Origin: [Phialemoniopsis] sp. UDSM-2020
Lineage: Eukaryota; Ascomycota; Sordariomycetes; Thyridiales; Thyridiaceae
DNA length: 64,000 bases
Reading direction: 5' to 3'
Assembly: GCA_018873225.1 (NCBI GenBank)
Contig: JAEILZ010000002.1
Coordinates: 62,001 to 126,000 of the forward strand
A program made the translations under genes and the position numbers. This document shows, piece after piece, positions 1-10,818 of the stretch. A model generated the notes under the pieces. The model ran no database searches. It saw only the letters and a program-made list of their open reading frames with translations, and had not been told where the DNA came from. The number at the start of each line of letters is the position of its first letter. Position 1 is the stretch's first letter.

Positions 1-1728
1 GATATCCTCGATCTGGAAGGACATCTTGTCCCAGTCGAGTTGGATGCGACGGATTAGGAGCTTCACGGAGAGGTAAGCCAGCCGGAGGTTTGCGGTACCC
101 GCGCCCACGAGATTGGTTCCACGAATGACCAGTCGACGCAGTGCATCATCCAATGAGTCCTCCCATCTGATCAGCATGTTCTCCAGAGCCAGTGGCGTCA
201 GATCCGGTCTCGAGCTGTCCTTGCCCACGTTGTAGACGTGTTCCAGACATCGACCTAAAACTTCGGTCAAGGTTGTGAGGGCAACAAAACAAGAAGCGGC
301 AAGCAACTGGTCTCTCGAAAAAGTCGGATTTGACATCTCATCTACTGTCAGGATTGGCACATCGTGCTGGGAGTCGCTAATGAGAGGTGGAGATCCGTAT
401 GCCATGCTGCACCTGCAACGATCGTGAGTTTCAGAAACCGCATGTTGGACTCTGTAACATACCAACGATCGTAGATGACAAGGAGCCACCATATCCGCAC
501 CCGGAATGTCTTCTCTGATGGCGAGAGGTTCCACCCCGAAGGATCTCGGTTCAGGCCGAAAGAGTTCGCCAGCGCGACAGCCAATCCAAGCAGGCCGGCG
601 TTCCATAGCGGATGAGTGCTTGGTCTACCCCCAATGTTCAAGATAATGGTGATGATTGTTGAAATCGCAGGTGTCGAATGAAGTTCCGTGACAAGAGCGT
701 CCTCGGCTGATAACCAGATTGCGCGATGCTCTGGGCATTGGACAGCACTCAATCTTTGCGAGGTGTTCCAATAGATGAGCGTATTTCCATATAGATAAGC
801 GAGCAGGCCCGGTGAGATCTTCTCCTTCTGCGTTGCAAATACTCTTCTGAACAGATGTTCGTCAAATATGGGGAAACAAATGTTGATCTTTTCGAAGAAT
901 CTGGGCGGAGGCAACGAGCCGAGTGAGCCCAGGTTTCATTCTTCAGGGACAGATGGTTACTCACATATTGATCAAATCATTTTGATAAGGGGCAATGAGT
1001 CTCTCGATAGCCTCACAACTTGAAGCCGCAGCCGAGCGACTCTCTGCCTCCCTTTCACCGCGCTTTGGGAGGATATTGAAGAGTATCTGCCGCGTCGGTC
1101 TAGCCGACTGATTCATATTCAGGTTGAACTTGACCATCCGCCTCTTTGGACCAGTCGGAGTGTTGGAAAGATATTCTTGGAATACTCTGTCGTCGTCTGC
1201 GATTGCCGGGCTCACTACATGAGAGGTTCCTTCATCTGGCTGAGCAATAATATCCATCATAGCGGAGATGGACTCATCCTGCTGGTCCGTGGCGGAGGGA
1301 GTGGGGAAGTCTGGACGATGCACCATCACATCTTGCACGGATGCGAATGGTGCGCCGGAAGTGACAGTGTAAGCTGGCAACACCCTCTGCGACACCGTCG
1401 GAGAGATCGACGAAACACATCTTGCCCGGGCTCGAGATGCTTGGCTGCGCGACGTCGAGGCGATGTGTCTCCCACTCCTCCCTCCGGCGGGCGTGCTTCG
1501 CCCCGAATGCTGGCCGGGCGTTCTCTGCCGGCGTTCAGCTGCTTGTGGAAATGCGCAGTCGGTCCCATGCGCCTGGCACATGGTGCAGGTAGAGGTAGTA
1601 GGCCCTGTTTGGCATCGTGATTTTCTTGCCCGACAAGGGAGGCAAGCCGGCTGCATGTGAGATCGGTACGGCCGTCCTTCGTTGCTGCTGTGATCTGTAC
1701 CACCACCCCTGAGCTCGGGCTGGTCCAT
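1..1728 (-). CDS. Zn2Cys6 fungal transcription factor, C-terminus cut by window edge
   Basis: This is a nuclear DNA-binding regulator. An N-terminal binuclear zinc cluster begins with CLPCRARKSRC at about residue 29, and a fungal-specific transcription-factor domain follows, with the typical RIWWLLVIYDRW stretch. I read three exons: 1728-965, 900-463 and 412-1. The introns are 901-964 (GTGAGT...CAG) and 413-462 (GTATGT...CAG). Removing the second intron restores the usual continuation WCSMAYGSPPLI after the YDRW motif, which supports the model. The frame stays open to base 1, so the end lies outside the window. The ATG at 1728 is the first one before the zinc cluster that needs no extra N-terminal extension; an in-frame ATG 192 bases further upstream would add a cysteine-rich stretch unlike this family. 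Target genes are unknown. It lies upstream of a second Zn2Cys6 gene in the same orientation. Confidence 0.85.
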
Positions 1729-2208
1729 TGCGAACTGTAAAATGCGGGGAAAAGGATCGAATCCGAGAGCCGGGACCGTGGGTAAGACCGATGTTACCCA
1801 AAGCTCGTGGCACAACTGGATCAAAATGTCGCAACAGCGAAACAGCCAGCAGCCCGTGCCATTTGAGTTTGTGTGATGAGTCTGTGTGACGGGAAAGTCT
1901 TCCAAAGTGTTGGACCTCACACCACTCGCTCACCCGGTCTGGTAGCGCCTTTGTTATCTACAACATGCCTGTCGTGGGTGGGTATGGCCCCGGGAAACTA
2001 GCAAAACATCGAGACATCGCCCTTCTTTGGATTTAGCTTAGTCGGTCACGGGGGATAACGCCTCTGGGACTTTTGGCGCACTCGGCAAACAGCAAGGTCC
2101 GGAGCCATGCCATTCTTGAATTATGGGCTAGTTTAATTGATTTCTAGCCAACACCCCCTCGAAGCGAACCCGGTAATGCATTTCCCGTCTTCTTTCTCAG
2201 AGACGGTC
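1729..2208. other. Intergenic region between two Zn2Cys6 genes
   Basis: This 480-bp stretch holds the promoter of the first regulator and the 3' end region of the second. I see no further coding sequence or repeat. Confidence 0.5.
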
Positions 2209-4520
2209 TTACATGCCGAATGTATTGCTTTCGATCTCTGTATCTCCCCAGACATTGGATGTATCTATTTGATCGAACTCCATCAGCCCCAGATTGTCTG
2301 GCATTGAATCAAGCATGCTAGATGGATACAACAGTGGGTGGAAGAACATGGTAGGGTCCTGAAACGACTCGTCGGATGTACCTAGAGTCATCGCGAGAGA
2401 CTCCTCGTGTAAAGTTGGAGCAGACGCATCTTCCTCGGTGAAATGGGTATCTGTAGTTCATTGTCAACACCAAATGATCTTTGTGGGAATGATAACACGG
2501 AGTATCACCTTCAATGACTGATGTAGGCTCGGGTGGACTGAAGATTGGCTCGGCTTCCTCAGAGGCCCCTGGGTGACTGCTGCTCACTGACACGTCAAGA
2601 TCGGCGAGCTCCTCGCTCTGGTTTGCGCACCCATCATCCTTGAACAGAATCCCGATCATGCTAAGCATGGATGCTCTAGCACGGGAGGCTTCTATGCGAA
2701 AGCCGCTGAGCTTCTCCGGGGCGAGGCCTCTGGGGTCACTATCCAAGCGAAGCTGATGCTGGAAGTGCATCTCAGTCAAATACTGTGCATAGTTGCCCTA
2801 GAATTCTGATCAGTTGGACCCAGAATCGGTGGAGGACGTTGTTGCTTACGAGCACAGCGATGAACTTCCAACGTCGACTCATGTCTTGAATGATGCGGAG
2901 ATTTACTGCGGTATTTCTCTGAGCAGTCTCCCTAACCCTGTTGTCGAGACACCATTTGAATGGGATCTGTACTGCGTAGCTGCAGTAGGCTGCATAACCC
3001 AAGAAACTCGGGAAATCTGACGTGTATGGATTGTGATCAAGCATCATTCGGAAGAGGCGAGATATCGCACAGGCATTTTCGTATGCCAATTGGGCGGAAA
3101 ACTGCTGTGCTGACACGTGTGTCGACACGTCCGGACCCCAGGTGAACAGAGGTACAATCGATGCGTGCAAGGCGCAAAGACACTGGTGGTATGCCACGTG
3201 TATCAGCAGAAGTATGGACAGGTCTTCCCGCACGAATGATGATAGATTGGCTGGGTCCAGGTGTAATGTTGCCGGAATCTGCGTCCACCAGTTGCGGATT
3301 TCTGAGTCGAGCTGATGAATAGTAGTAATGCGACTTTGCGGGCTAGTATCGGTGACCGCCATCAACGAGTCGACAGATGACCTGACTAGATGATTAGACT
3401 TTGTCGCCGTGAATCAAATAGGGCACTGAATGCAAACCAATAAGTCATGGCCCTGATCAACTCAGCGTAGATTCCTCCGTTCGTTGAACCCGAACCGTAG
3501 GAAACTGGGATACTCTCTGGTGACCCAAGCTCAAACTCGCGCTCTTGACACGGAAGAGGCAAAGTGTCGACCTTGGCCTTGGGACCAAGTGAGAACATGG
3601 TATTGGACATGTGGCAGTTGGTCAAGTAACATGCCCAGAACCGCCGTCGCGAAAGCTCGCTCTCTATCGAAGTCTTGCCCTTTCTGACGTTGTTGACAAG
3701 GCAAAGAACATGAGCGGTCTGCATGGCGTTCCCTGTAAGTCTGATGAGCAAGGAAAGAGCAAGCTGGGATGCGAACGGCATGAGGGCACCTTTATGCATG
3801 AAAGACCGTCTCCAGGATCCTTGCATGTACCAAAAAAGAGTGAGTGTCGCGAAGGTGACGAGATTATCTTCACTGGGGATCTCGACGTCATTCAAGACGA
3901 GCTTGCCTGCGCGCTCTGCCCATACCTCAGCAAAGTTCTTGAATGGCAATTCGCCCTTCTCATTACTGCGAAACCTGTTATTTGTTTTAGCAGGATATTG
4001 GCATGAAGGGGACGGGAGCGACAAACATCGCACCCATGGCACAGACAGAGAGGATGACATGGGCCGGAGCTATGCCCCTTTGTCTATCGCTCTCGAACTT
4101 TGCCTTGTGGAGAAGAAGGCGAGCATTGTATTGATGTGAAAAAAAGGTATCGACCAAGTCGACTACCAGATTGTCAGGAATCCCTAGATAGTCTGGTGAT
4201 TGGAGGATCGTCAAAGGCGAGCCTGCTTGCGCTCGAGGGCGGCTATGCCTGTCTGGCAGACTCGCCGCCTGTGACAGAGTCTGGTGCCGGTCAAAACATT
4301 GATAAGATCTCCTTTGCGAAGTCGCATGAGGGTATACGCAGGGTATGTCTGAGCGTGAGCACCGTTTACAGCGCGGGGAGTCGCCGGAACACCGGACCTG
4401 TCATCTCAGATCGCATTAGCGAAGCCCCGCTGTACTCCTAGGCCAGGCCAGTCATACCTTTTGTTGCTTACACTGCCGGCAAGCGGTCGGCGGGCGTCCT
4501 GCAGTGAGTGAAGTGGCCAT
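2209..4520 (-). CDS. Zn2Cys6 fungal transcription factor, seven exons
   Basis: This is a second nuclear regulator of about 658 residues. The zinc cluster near residues 14-45 is split by the first intron: ACRQCKQQK is joined to VRCSGDSPRCKRCSRSDIPC. The middle of the protein has the fungal transcription-factor domain, including SELSRRRFWACYLTN. My exons are 4520-4458, 4397-4027, 3974-3790, 3732-3438, 3381-2850, 2797-2509 and 2450-2209, and all phases close to an open protein. The introns at 4398-4457, 2798-2849 and 2451-2508 have clear GTRNGT-like donors. Those at 3975-4026, 3733-3789 and 3382-3437 use weaker donors (GTTTGT, GTGCCC, GTTTGC) and are less sure. The gene is divergent from the fumarylacetoacetase-like gene across 832 bp, so it may regulate it; that is inference from position. 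Confidence 0.8.
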
Positions 4521-5352
4521 GCCTGGTGAAGGAGTAGCTTGTTGACTATGAAGTTGGGAGTTTCCTACGTAGGTTGTTCACTGGCATCGTCACACTCCTC
4601 ATGTTTTAGCGGACATGAATCCGCTGTAGGTGGCGTGTCAGGACTGTTTAGACCTAGCTAGAGCCTAGCCCTTCAGGGCTTGACGACCCTCCCCGCATAC
4701 ACATAACCGTAACCATCTCCATAGCGTGACCCCCGAAACCCCACACTGCTGCACCCCGCACTCCAAGCTCGTCCGGTGTCAATGCAGCCCGGAGGTTGTC
4801 AAGAGGGAGGAGTGATCTTCACTCGATGTCAGGCGTACTGCTAGGCCTTAAAAGACAAGTGGTGCCATCCTATGAGCCTCCTCAAGCCTGTAACTTGATC
4901 ACACGATTCCAAGCATCGGCCAGCCTGGGCCATTTTGCGGGATTTTCCCGAGATTCAAGTCGGCATAATACGTCATTCTCCGAGATGGATCCACGTCTTC
5001 GAGACTCCGCTGTTCGAGGCACTCACATTCTACCCAAATCACTAACAGACCGATGAAGTGCTCGGCTCACGTTCACCTAGTGAGACAGTCTTCTGTATTC
5101 TTTTGATGTTAGCACTGCTAGGAGGTGATCAGTTAACCTTGGAGGTACATCTCGACGGAGAAACGTCTACTAATCTGCCACCCACTCGGCACTCCGATTG
5201 ACCCCTTTGCTGGGGTAACAGCTTAACACCCTCTGTTTAGTCATCTGTGCTGGAACACCGAAAGTTAGCGATATAAAGATGGACTTGGTAGTTTAGATAG
5301 CTGTATATCCGTGACCGTGCATTAGTGGTCAAATCGCTTATACGCCGACACC
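4521..5352. promoter_or_regulatory. Shared intergenic region between regulator and fumarylacetoacetase-like gene
   Basis: The region is 832 bp with divergent genes on both sides. A TATA-like ATATAAA lies at 5271-5277, 76 bp before the ATG of the rightward gene. A short inverted repeat, AGCCCT with AGGGCT, lies at 4667-4680. No further gene is supported. Confidence 0.45.
5271..5277 (+). promoter_or_regulatory. TATA-like element
   Basis: ATATAAA lies 76 bp before the start codon of the fumarylacetoacetase-like gene. The assignment rests on sequence and position only. Confidence 0.4.
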
Positions 5353-6812
5353 ATGCTCTCCTGGCTGCCAATCGATAATGAGTCCGACTTCTCCCTGCAG
5401 AATCTCCCATATGGGATATTCAGCACCGAAGGTCTGGACCAGTGTGCTGGCGTTGCTATCGGGTCCTTCGTCCTGGACCTGAAAGTGCTCTCACAGCATC
5501 AAGTGTTCAACGCCTTGGACTTCGATAGTACTTCACTCGAGGAGAAGACCCTGAACCGGTATGCCAGCCTCGGCCGCAATGTTCATCGACAGGTCCGAGA
5601 CCTTCTACAGGAGCTTCTGAAACAAGATACGTCTCTCGGTCATGTTCTTCGAGACGACAAGACACTTAGAGACCGAGCCCTTGTCCCTCTGGACCAAGTC
5701 AAGATGCACTTGCCAATGAATGTCGGTGACTACACCGACTTCTTCACAAGTCCCTACCACGCCGTCAATGTAGGAATTGCTCTTTTCTGAGACTTGGTCA
5801 ACATTACTTGGAACAAATCATATTGATCAATGCTCTCACAGTGTACCGAGGTGCTGAAGCTTGGAAAAGACTTGCCTCCGGGCTTTTACAAACTTCCTCT
5901 AGGATACGGCGGCCGTGCCTCCTCTGTTGTTGTCTCTGGGACGCCTGTTCGCCGGCCCAAGGGACAGTCTTTTGTCGACGGCGTGCCCACATTTGGACCT
6001 TGTCAGGCGCTAGACTTTGAGGTCGAATTCGCAGCCTTTGTTGGGGTTGGAAACGAGCATGGCACCTCCATCGATGTCAAGTCTGCAGACAATCACATCT
6101 TTGGGTATGTTCTCTTGAATGACTGGTCGGCAAGAGACTTTCAGAAGGCCGAATTTGCGGTCATTGGTCCTCTGAATGGAAAGAGCTTTTGCACAACCAT
6201 CTCTCCGTGGATCGTCACGCCGGATGCTCTGGAGGCGTGTCGCACCAAGCCAATTCAGCCGGTAGGTTCCTAATTCGTGCTTGTACCTTCGGCAATGCTA
6301 ACATGCTGCGGTTAGGGTCCCCTTCTTCCGTACCTAGACGAAGGCGAGAAAACTTCTGTGCATGACATTCCCATCAATGTCGAAATTGGAGGTAAGAGCG
6401 TCATCCTCTTAGAAAACACTTGAAAGTGTACAGCGCATGCTAATTTTCAGCTGAAGTGGGATCCACCAGGTACCAGCTTACCAGGTGTAATGCGAAAAAC
6501 ACCTGCTTTTCTTTTGCCCAAATGCTGGCACATCAGACATCTGGTGGATGTCCCACTCAGCCCGGCGACCTCTTTGCTACAGGCACCTTGTCCGGAGCAA
6601 CGCCCGAGGAGCTCGGTTGCTACCTCGAAGCCAGTCGAAATGGTGCCAATCCTTGTGAAATGAAGGCACTTGGGTCGTCAAGCCAAACAATCAGTCGCAA
6701 ATGGCTCGAGGATGGAGATACTGTCCACTATTCGGCCCGCGTCAAGTGTGCGGACGGCCCCGGCTATGTAGGATTTGGCGGCTGTAGTGGACAGATCATT
6801 GAGAGCAACTAG
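5353..6812 (+). CDS. Fumarylacetoacetase-like hydrolase (divergent paralogue)
   Basis: The protein is about 424 residues, close to the usual fumarylacetoacetase length. The family enzyme cleaves fumarylacetoacetate to fumarate and acetoacetate at the end of tyrosine and phenylalanine breakdown. Exons are 5353-5769, 5842-6261, 6316-6391 and 6451-6812, all with GTA donors and AG acceptors, and they give an unbroken family-like protein. Metal-ligand motifs are visible: GDYTDFF, DFEVEFAAFVG and NDWSARD. The catalytic histidine context YHAVN is kept. Two places differ from the canonical enzyme as I recall it: MFR after the HATN motif is here VLK, and GYHGRASS is GYGGRASS. The other tyrosine-pathway genes are absent nearby and a Zn2Cys6 regulator is divergent. 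It may be the pathway enzyme or a paralogue acting on a related diketo acid. Confidence 0.85.
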
Positions 6813-7206
6813 CTTCGCTTTGGGTATTAGATGGTTTCCAATCTTATTGACGTCTGTCACGAGCGAGGGTGTTGTTCTCATGGCTTGTGATCAGCCTTCA
6901 CTTCTGTCCAAACAAGCCATGCACACGCATGCTGCGGCTGAGTCCGGGTGATTTGCAAGACAGTTGAGTGATGTGCCCTGGAGATAAGCCCTAAATTGGC
7001 TACGTTAGCCCCCGAGCTGAAGTGGCGCGGTATCCAGGTCCGCTAAATAACCACGCTACTGTCCGCGTCGCGGCTCGGTGAGTCAGGCCGAAGTTCGCGA
7101 GTCCTCCACAAGCAAGCCCTGGGCTGAGAGATACAAAAGACCCGACGTCACGGCTTGGCAAGCCGCATTAATCGAGCCTTGAGGAGAGGAACCCAAGATC
7201 TATGGT
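6813..7206. other. Intergenic region before the PARG-like gene
   Basis: This is 394 bp between two rightward genes. It contains the 3' end of one gene and the promoter of the next. No further coding sequence or repeat is evident. Confidence 0.45.
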
Positions 7207-8622
7207 TTGAGTGTTGTCGCACAGATGTTCACCCACAATCCCGCGGCATACGTGCTGCCATGCTCAAGGTCGTACACATGTCTGGACCGCTTCAGCATCT
7301 GCTCCGAGGACGTCGAGGAAGACGAGTACGGTCGGATACCCTTTTGGCCTCTCCTCCGTACCCTGTTAGATGGCCCCATCAAGAACTATATGCAGCTCGT
7401 TGATCTGCTCCAGAACATTGCCGTCACACTGCGCGACACATCAGGCCCAGCAGGTGATTACGGCCTTCTGAAACGATTTCTCGACTCCAGGCCACGGTTC
7501 TTTGACGACGTCTGGCCCAGATTGGCAGCACTTGCCCTGGAGCTACCTAATCTGTTTCCAGATAGATCATTGCCAGTTCTACACGCTGGCAGAGTTGAGT
7601 CACTCGCTCTCTCGCGGCGCCAGGCGGCTTGTCTTGTGGTTCACCAGTTCTTGTGTACCCTGGCGCCTCCCCCGTGGAAGGATGACGATATTTATCAGTT
7701 TGACATCTGGTACAACTCGGAGCAAAGGCAGGATACTGCCCCGCTTGCGTACTTGAACGCTCTCTTCCTGTACTTTGAGCAAGGCGTAAGCGACCCGACA
7801 GTGTGGAACACAACCATAGAGCATTGGCCTATCTCGTATACACTCTACTCGTCGCCTCCAAGCAGCATGAAGAGCGACGTGCAAGGCCTGTCACAGCCAC
7901 TCACACGTATCACCATAACGAATGTGGAGCACTATGACACAGCACCGCGTGCTCTAGGGCTACCCGGAGGCGCCACGGTGATCTCGGCAAACAAATACAT
8001 TGGCTTTGGCCAGTCGGCGACACAAGAGGAAATCCACGTCGGAATATCACCAGAGGCATGCCCGGTCGTTCTCGTCACACCACCGCTTCAACCAGATCAG
8101 GCACTGGTGGTGAAAGGCGCTCAGGCGATGGTCAATCTCATCGGCCAGCGACGCAACATCCAGCCGGAGACCATGCCCGAGCCCGAGGGTGGCCACGAGG
8201 CCTGGAGACAGCGGGCGATGCTTTTCATCGACGCATTAGAAATTGACATGATATCGGACGAGCACGGCCTGCCTGACCTCTTACCTGGGAACGTAGACCG
8301 CGAGATGAATAAGGCAGCCTTATCTTTCCGGTCGGGGACCTATGAAGCTGTGCGCACGGGTATATGGGGTTGCGGTGCATTCGGAGGTGATCCGGGCGTG
8401 AAGATGTTAGCCATGTGGTGCGCGGCATCCATGGCGGAGACAAGGTTGGATCTCCATGTCGATGGATGGCAATTGCAGTCCGCAAAGGATATCGAGGCTT
8501 TCGTGCGAAAGGCCGGAGGCAAATTCAAGACTGTGGCCGAACTCAGAACTCTGTTGCTGTCAGCGCCGAAAGACCTGAAAAGGTTAGAGACCTTGCAATG
8601 GTTCTCGAAACAATTAGATTAA
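7207..8622 (+). CDS. Poly(ADP-ribose) glycohydrolase-like protein with altered signature loop
   Basis: This is an intronless gene of 471 residues. The C-terminal half matches the catalytic macrodomain of poly(ADP-ribose) glycohydrolases, which cut ribose-ribose bonds in poly(ADP-ribose). ANKYIGFGQSATQEE spans residues 261-275 and GIWGCGAFGGD spans 385-395. The family signature is a GGG stretch, then 6-8 residues, then QEE. Here QEE (273-275, the expected catalytic glutamates) is kept, but GGG is replaced by GFG and the loop to QEE is shorter. The N-terminal half, from about residue 30 to 200, looks like the helical accessory region. A first ATG at 7207 and one at residue 7 are both possible starts. 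Activity could be retained, weakened or redirected to another ADP-ribosyl substrate. Confidence 0.8.
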   Translation: MSVVAQMFTHNPAAYVLPCSRSYTCLDRFSICSEDVEEDEYGRIPFWPLLRTLLDGPIKNYMQLVDLLQNIAVTLRDTSGPAGDYGLLKRFLDSRPRFFDDVWPRLAALALELPNLFPDRSLPVLHAGRVESLALSRRQAACLVVHQFLCTLAPPPWKDDDIYQFDIWYNSEQRQDTAPLAYLNALFLYFEQGVSDPTVWNTTIEHWPISYTLYSSPPSSMKSDVQGLSQPLTRITITNVEHYDTAPRALGLPGGATVISANKYIGFGQSATQEEIHVGISPEACPVVLVTPPLQPDQALVVKGAQAMVNLIGQRRNIQPETMPEPEGGHEAWRQRAMLFIDALEIDMISDEHGLPDLLPGNVDREMNKAALSFRSGTYEAVRTGIWGCGAFGGDPGVKMLAMWCAASMAETRLDLHVDGWQLQSAKDIEAFVRKAGGKFKTVAELRTLLLSAPKDLKRLETLQWFSKQLD

Positions 8623-8723
8623 TCAGGACTGCCAAGTAATGTTCGAGGACCTGCCCGCATTGGGGCGTCTTTTCTTGTATAAGGCTTGCGATAAGTGACT
8701 ACCATGACGAAAGTACATGTAAA

Positions 8724-9604
8724 TCAGTAAGGCTGCACTCCCTGCCCGGCCACAACCTGACCTGCTTCGGCGTCCCTCTTGCCCTCAACAACGTCCTTGA
8801 TGATGTTGCCACCGATTGAGGGATGACCAGCACCCATGGCCGCCATCTTCTCCGGGCCCAGCCCGGCCAAGTTGGTGGCGAGCATGCCCGGGGAAATGCT
8901 GAATACCTTGACTCCGTCGGGCCTGAAGACGTAGTGCCAGTCCAGCATCATCATGTTGAGCGCCGTCTTGCTCGACCGGTAGGCCGCGAAATGGCTGACG
9001 GGCTTGGGCCAACCGGCCGCTTCAGGTTGGTGGCCACCCGCATACCATGAGCCGTAGAGCTTCTGCTGACTTGCCAGACCACTGGTGATGAACAGCAGGC
9101 GCGCGTCGGAGGACTTGATCAGGAGCGGGGCGAAGACGTGGGTCATGACCTGCGCCCCTGAGACGTTGATGTCGTAGTTCTCGTTCCATGCCTCACGGAG
9201 GGTGCGTTTGCCGGGCTCAATGTTCACGGCATGGCCTATGTATCTCTTAGTTAGTACGACGGTCATTATTTCCATGATTTCTCCATGTCAGGGATGGGTA
9301 GTCGTAGCGTACCAGCATTGTTGATGAGTGCATCTATGTGGTCGACCTTGGCCTTGACCTGCTCGAATGCGTCCTCGATGGACTTGTCGCTACTGACATC
9401 GACCTGGATCACATCGATGCTACTCGAGCTGTTGGGGACCTCCTTCTGCAATTGAGCCACGGCAGCATTGCCCTTGTCGACTGAGCGGCTGCCAAGGAGG
9501 ATGTGGTAGGGCGTGGAGGACTGGAGTATGGCCTTGACGGTCTCGTACCCGATACCCGTGTTACCCCCGGTGATGAGGACTACTTTCTTGTCTCCGGTCG
9601 ACAT
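8724..9604 (-). CDS. Short-chain dehydrogenase/reductase
   Basis: This is an NAD(P)-dependent oxidoreductase of 267 residues. The cofactor glycine motif TGGNTGIG is near residue 12, NNAG closes the fourth strand, a serine follows in FITSGLAS, and the catalytic tyrosine and lysine are in YRSSK. There are two exons, 9604-9313 and 9235-8724. The 77-bp intron (GTACGC...TAG) interrupts the codon for the last glycine of NNAG, and removing it gives NNAGHAVNIEPG. The length fits a classical SDR without extension. It is convergent with the PARG-like gene, about 100 bp from its stop. The substrate cannot be told from sequence; the family often acts on carbonyls in secondary metabolism. Confidence 0.88.
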
Positions 9605-10818
9605 TGTGAGACGATTTGACGTGAAAAGAATGATGAAGGGGAATGATGAAGCGAATCGATGTTATCCAGGGTGATTAAAATGAACTCTACGTCCCGGAGG
9701 ACTGCTGCTTTTTATACCTCGATGCATGGCGAAGAAGGTTTACCGGCCTGCCGTCAATGAGCCCGTCTCGGCCAGCGCAACGGACTTAAAGTTAAGGTCG
9801 CGTCAAAGCCCCGGCAGCTAAACGCCTGGTGCCGTCCCCGGGTACCTTATATCGTCGTCATTTCGCCCTCTCGTACTGCAGACTTAACGCCGATAAAAGG
9901 TACAAACGCGCTAAACGGCGGCCGATGCATGGTCGCACTCGATTGGAGGACACAGCCGTGGACCCAGTTAAGCTGTTTAGAGCGACTCAGGCGTGCCAGA
10001 TTAGGACAAGTCACTCTTGGCTGGCGCTACCACTACTCGGTACATTGGCATGCCGCCTCAAGGCGAAGGTACACTTTGTCAGCAAGCCTCGGATCGAGTC
10101 GTCATCTCGCCCCGGCGCGATGCCGTCTCGCGGAGAAACCCATCGATGGCTTTGTATGTTGTGCGAGGCATGTTCACGACGTGATGATGCGCTTAGCAGG
10201 CCGAAGCCCGTTGTCGCTGGCAGTGGCGAGTGTCTCATGTATCTTTTGTTCAGGTGGCAGAGATACATAGAGTGGGTTCAGCTGGTACAGCCCCTATGGC
10301 ACGATCTTGATCCTTACAATGGAGGAAATCTTGTACTGTTCAAACCCGACCATACAATTTCGGGCGCTGAGAAAATCCAACATATATCTTGTCGGGTGCT
10401 CATAACATCCGAGTCGGGAGTTGACCGGATCTTTGAGGGATGCCGGTCCGAAGGGCTCAGTCCGAAACAGTGGGGCCAGGTCGCGCCGACGGCCGTGTGG
10501 TTTCCTCCGTGCCTCCGTGTAAGGTTAATCATTGTTCGATTTACACCTAGACGATTGATTCCACGTCCTTTACAGATTGCACAGTTGCATCCAAGACAGT
10601 CTATATACAATACCAAGATGATTGAATGCATGCCATTGATTGTGCCTCTCAATGGCTGATATCTGGGCTAACTGAGCGTTCACGTCTCGAGATACAACAA
10701 TATTGTGGCGTAATGCAGGGATCGTGACCAATCTAGCAAAGGTTGCAAGTATTGAGTCATTTTCAAGGGCCCTGGGGCCCAGCGGTTGTCAGACTCTCAA
10801 CCTGAGTCTCGCCTCCCT
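9605..10818. other. Intergenic region, no supported gene
   Basis: This is 1.2 kb between the SDR promoter and the 3' end of the MFS gene. One long rightward open frame (9829-10659) runs through it, but its product resembles no family and its composition is arginine- and proline-rich, as in chance frames. I treat it as non-coding. Confidence 0.5.

Noticed and set aside
9829..10659. 276-codon rightward open frame
   Set aside because: No recognisable motif, low-complexity basic composition, and it overlaps other long frames on both strands in a GC-rich stretch. I judge it a chance frame.
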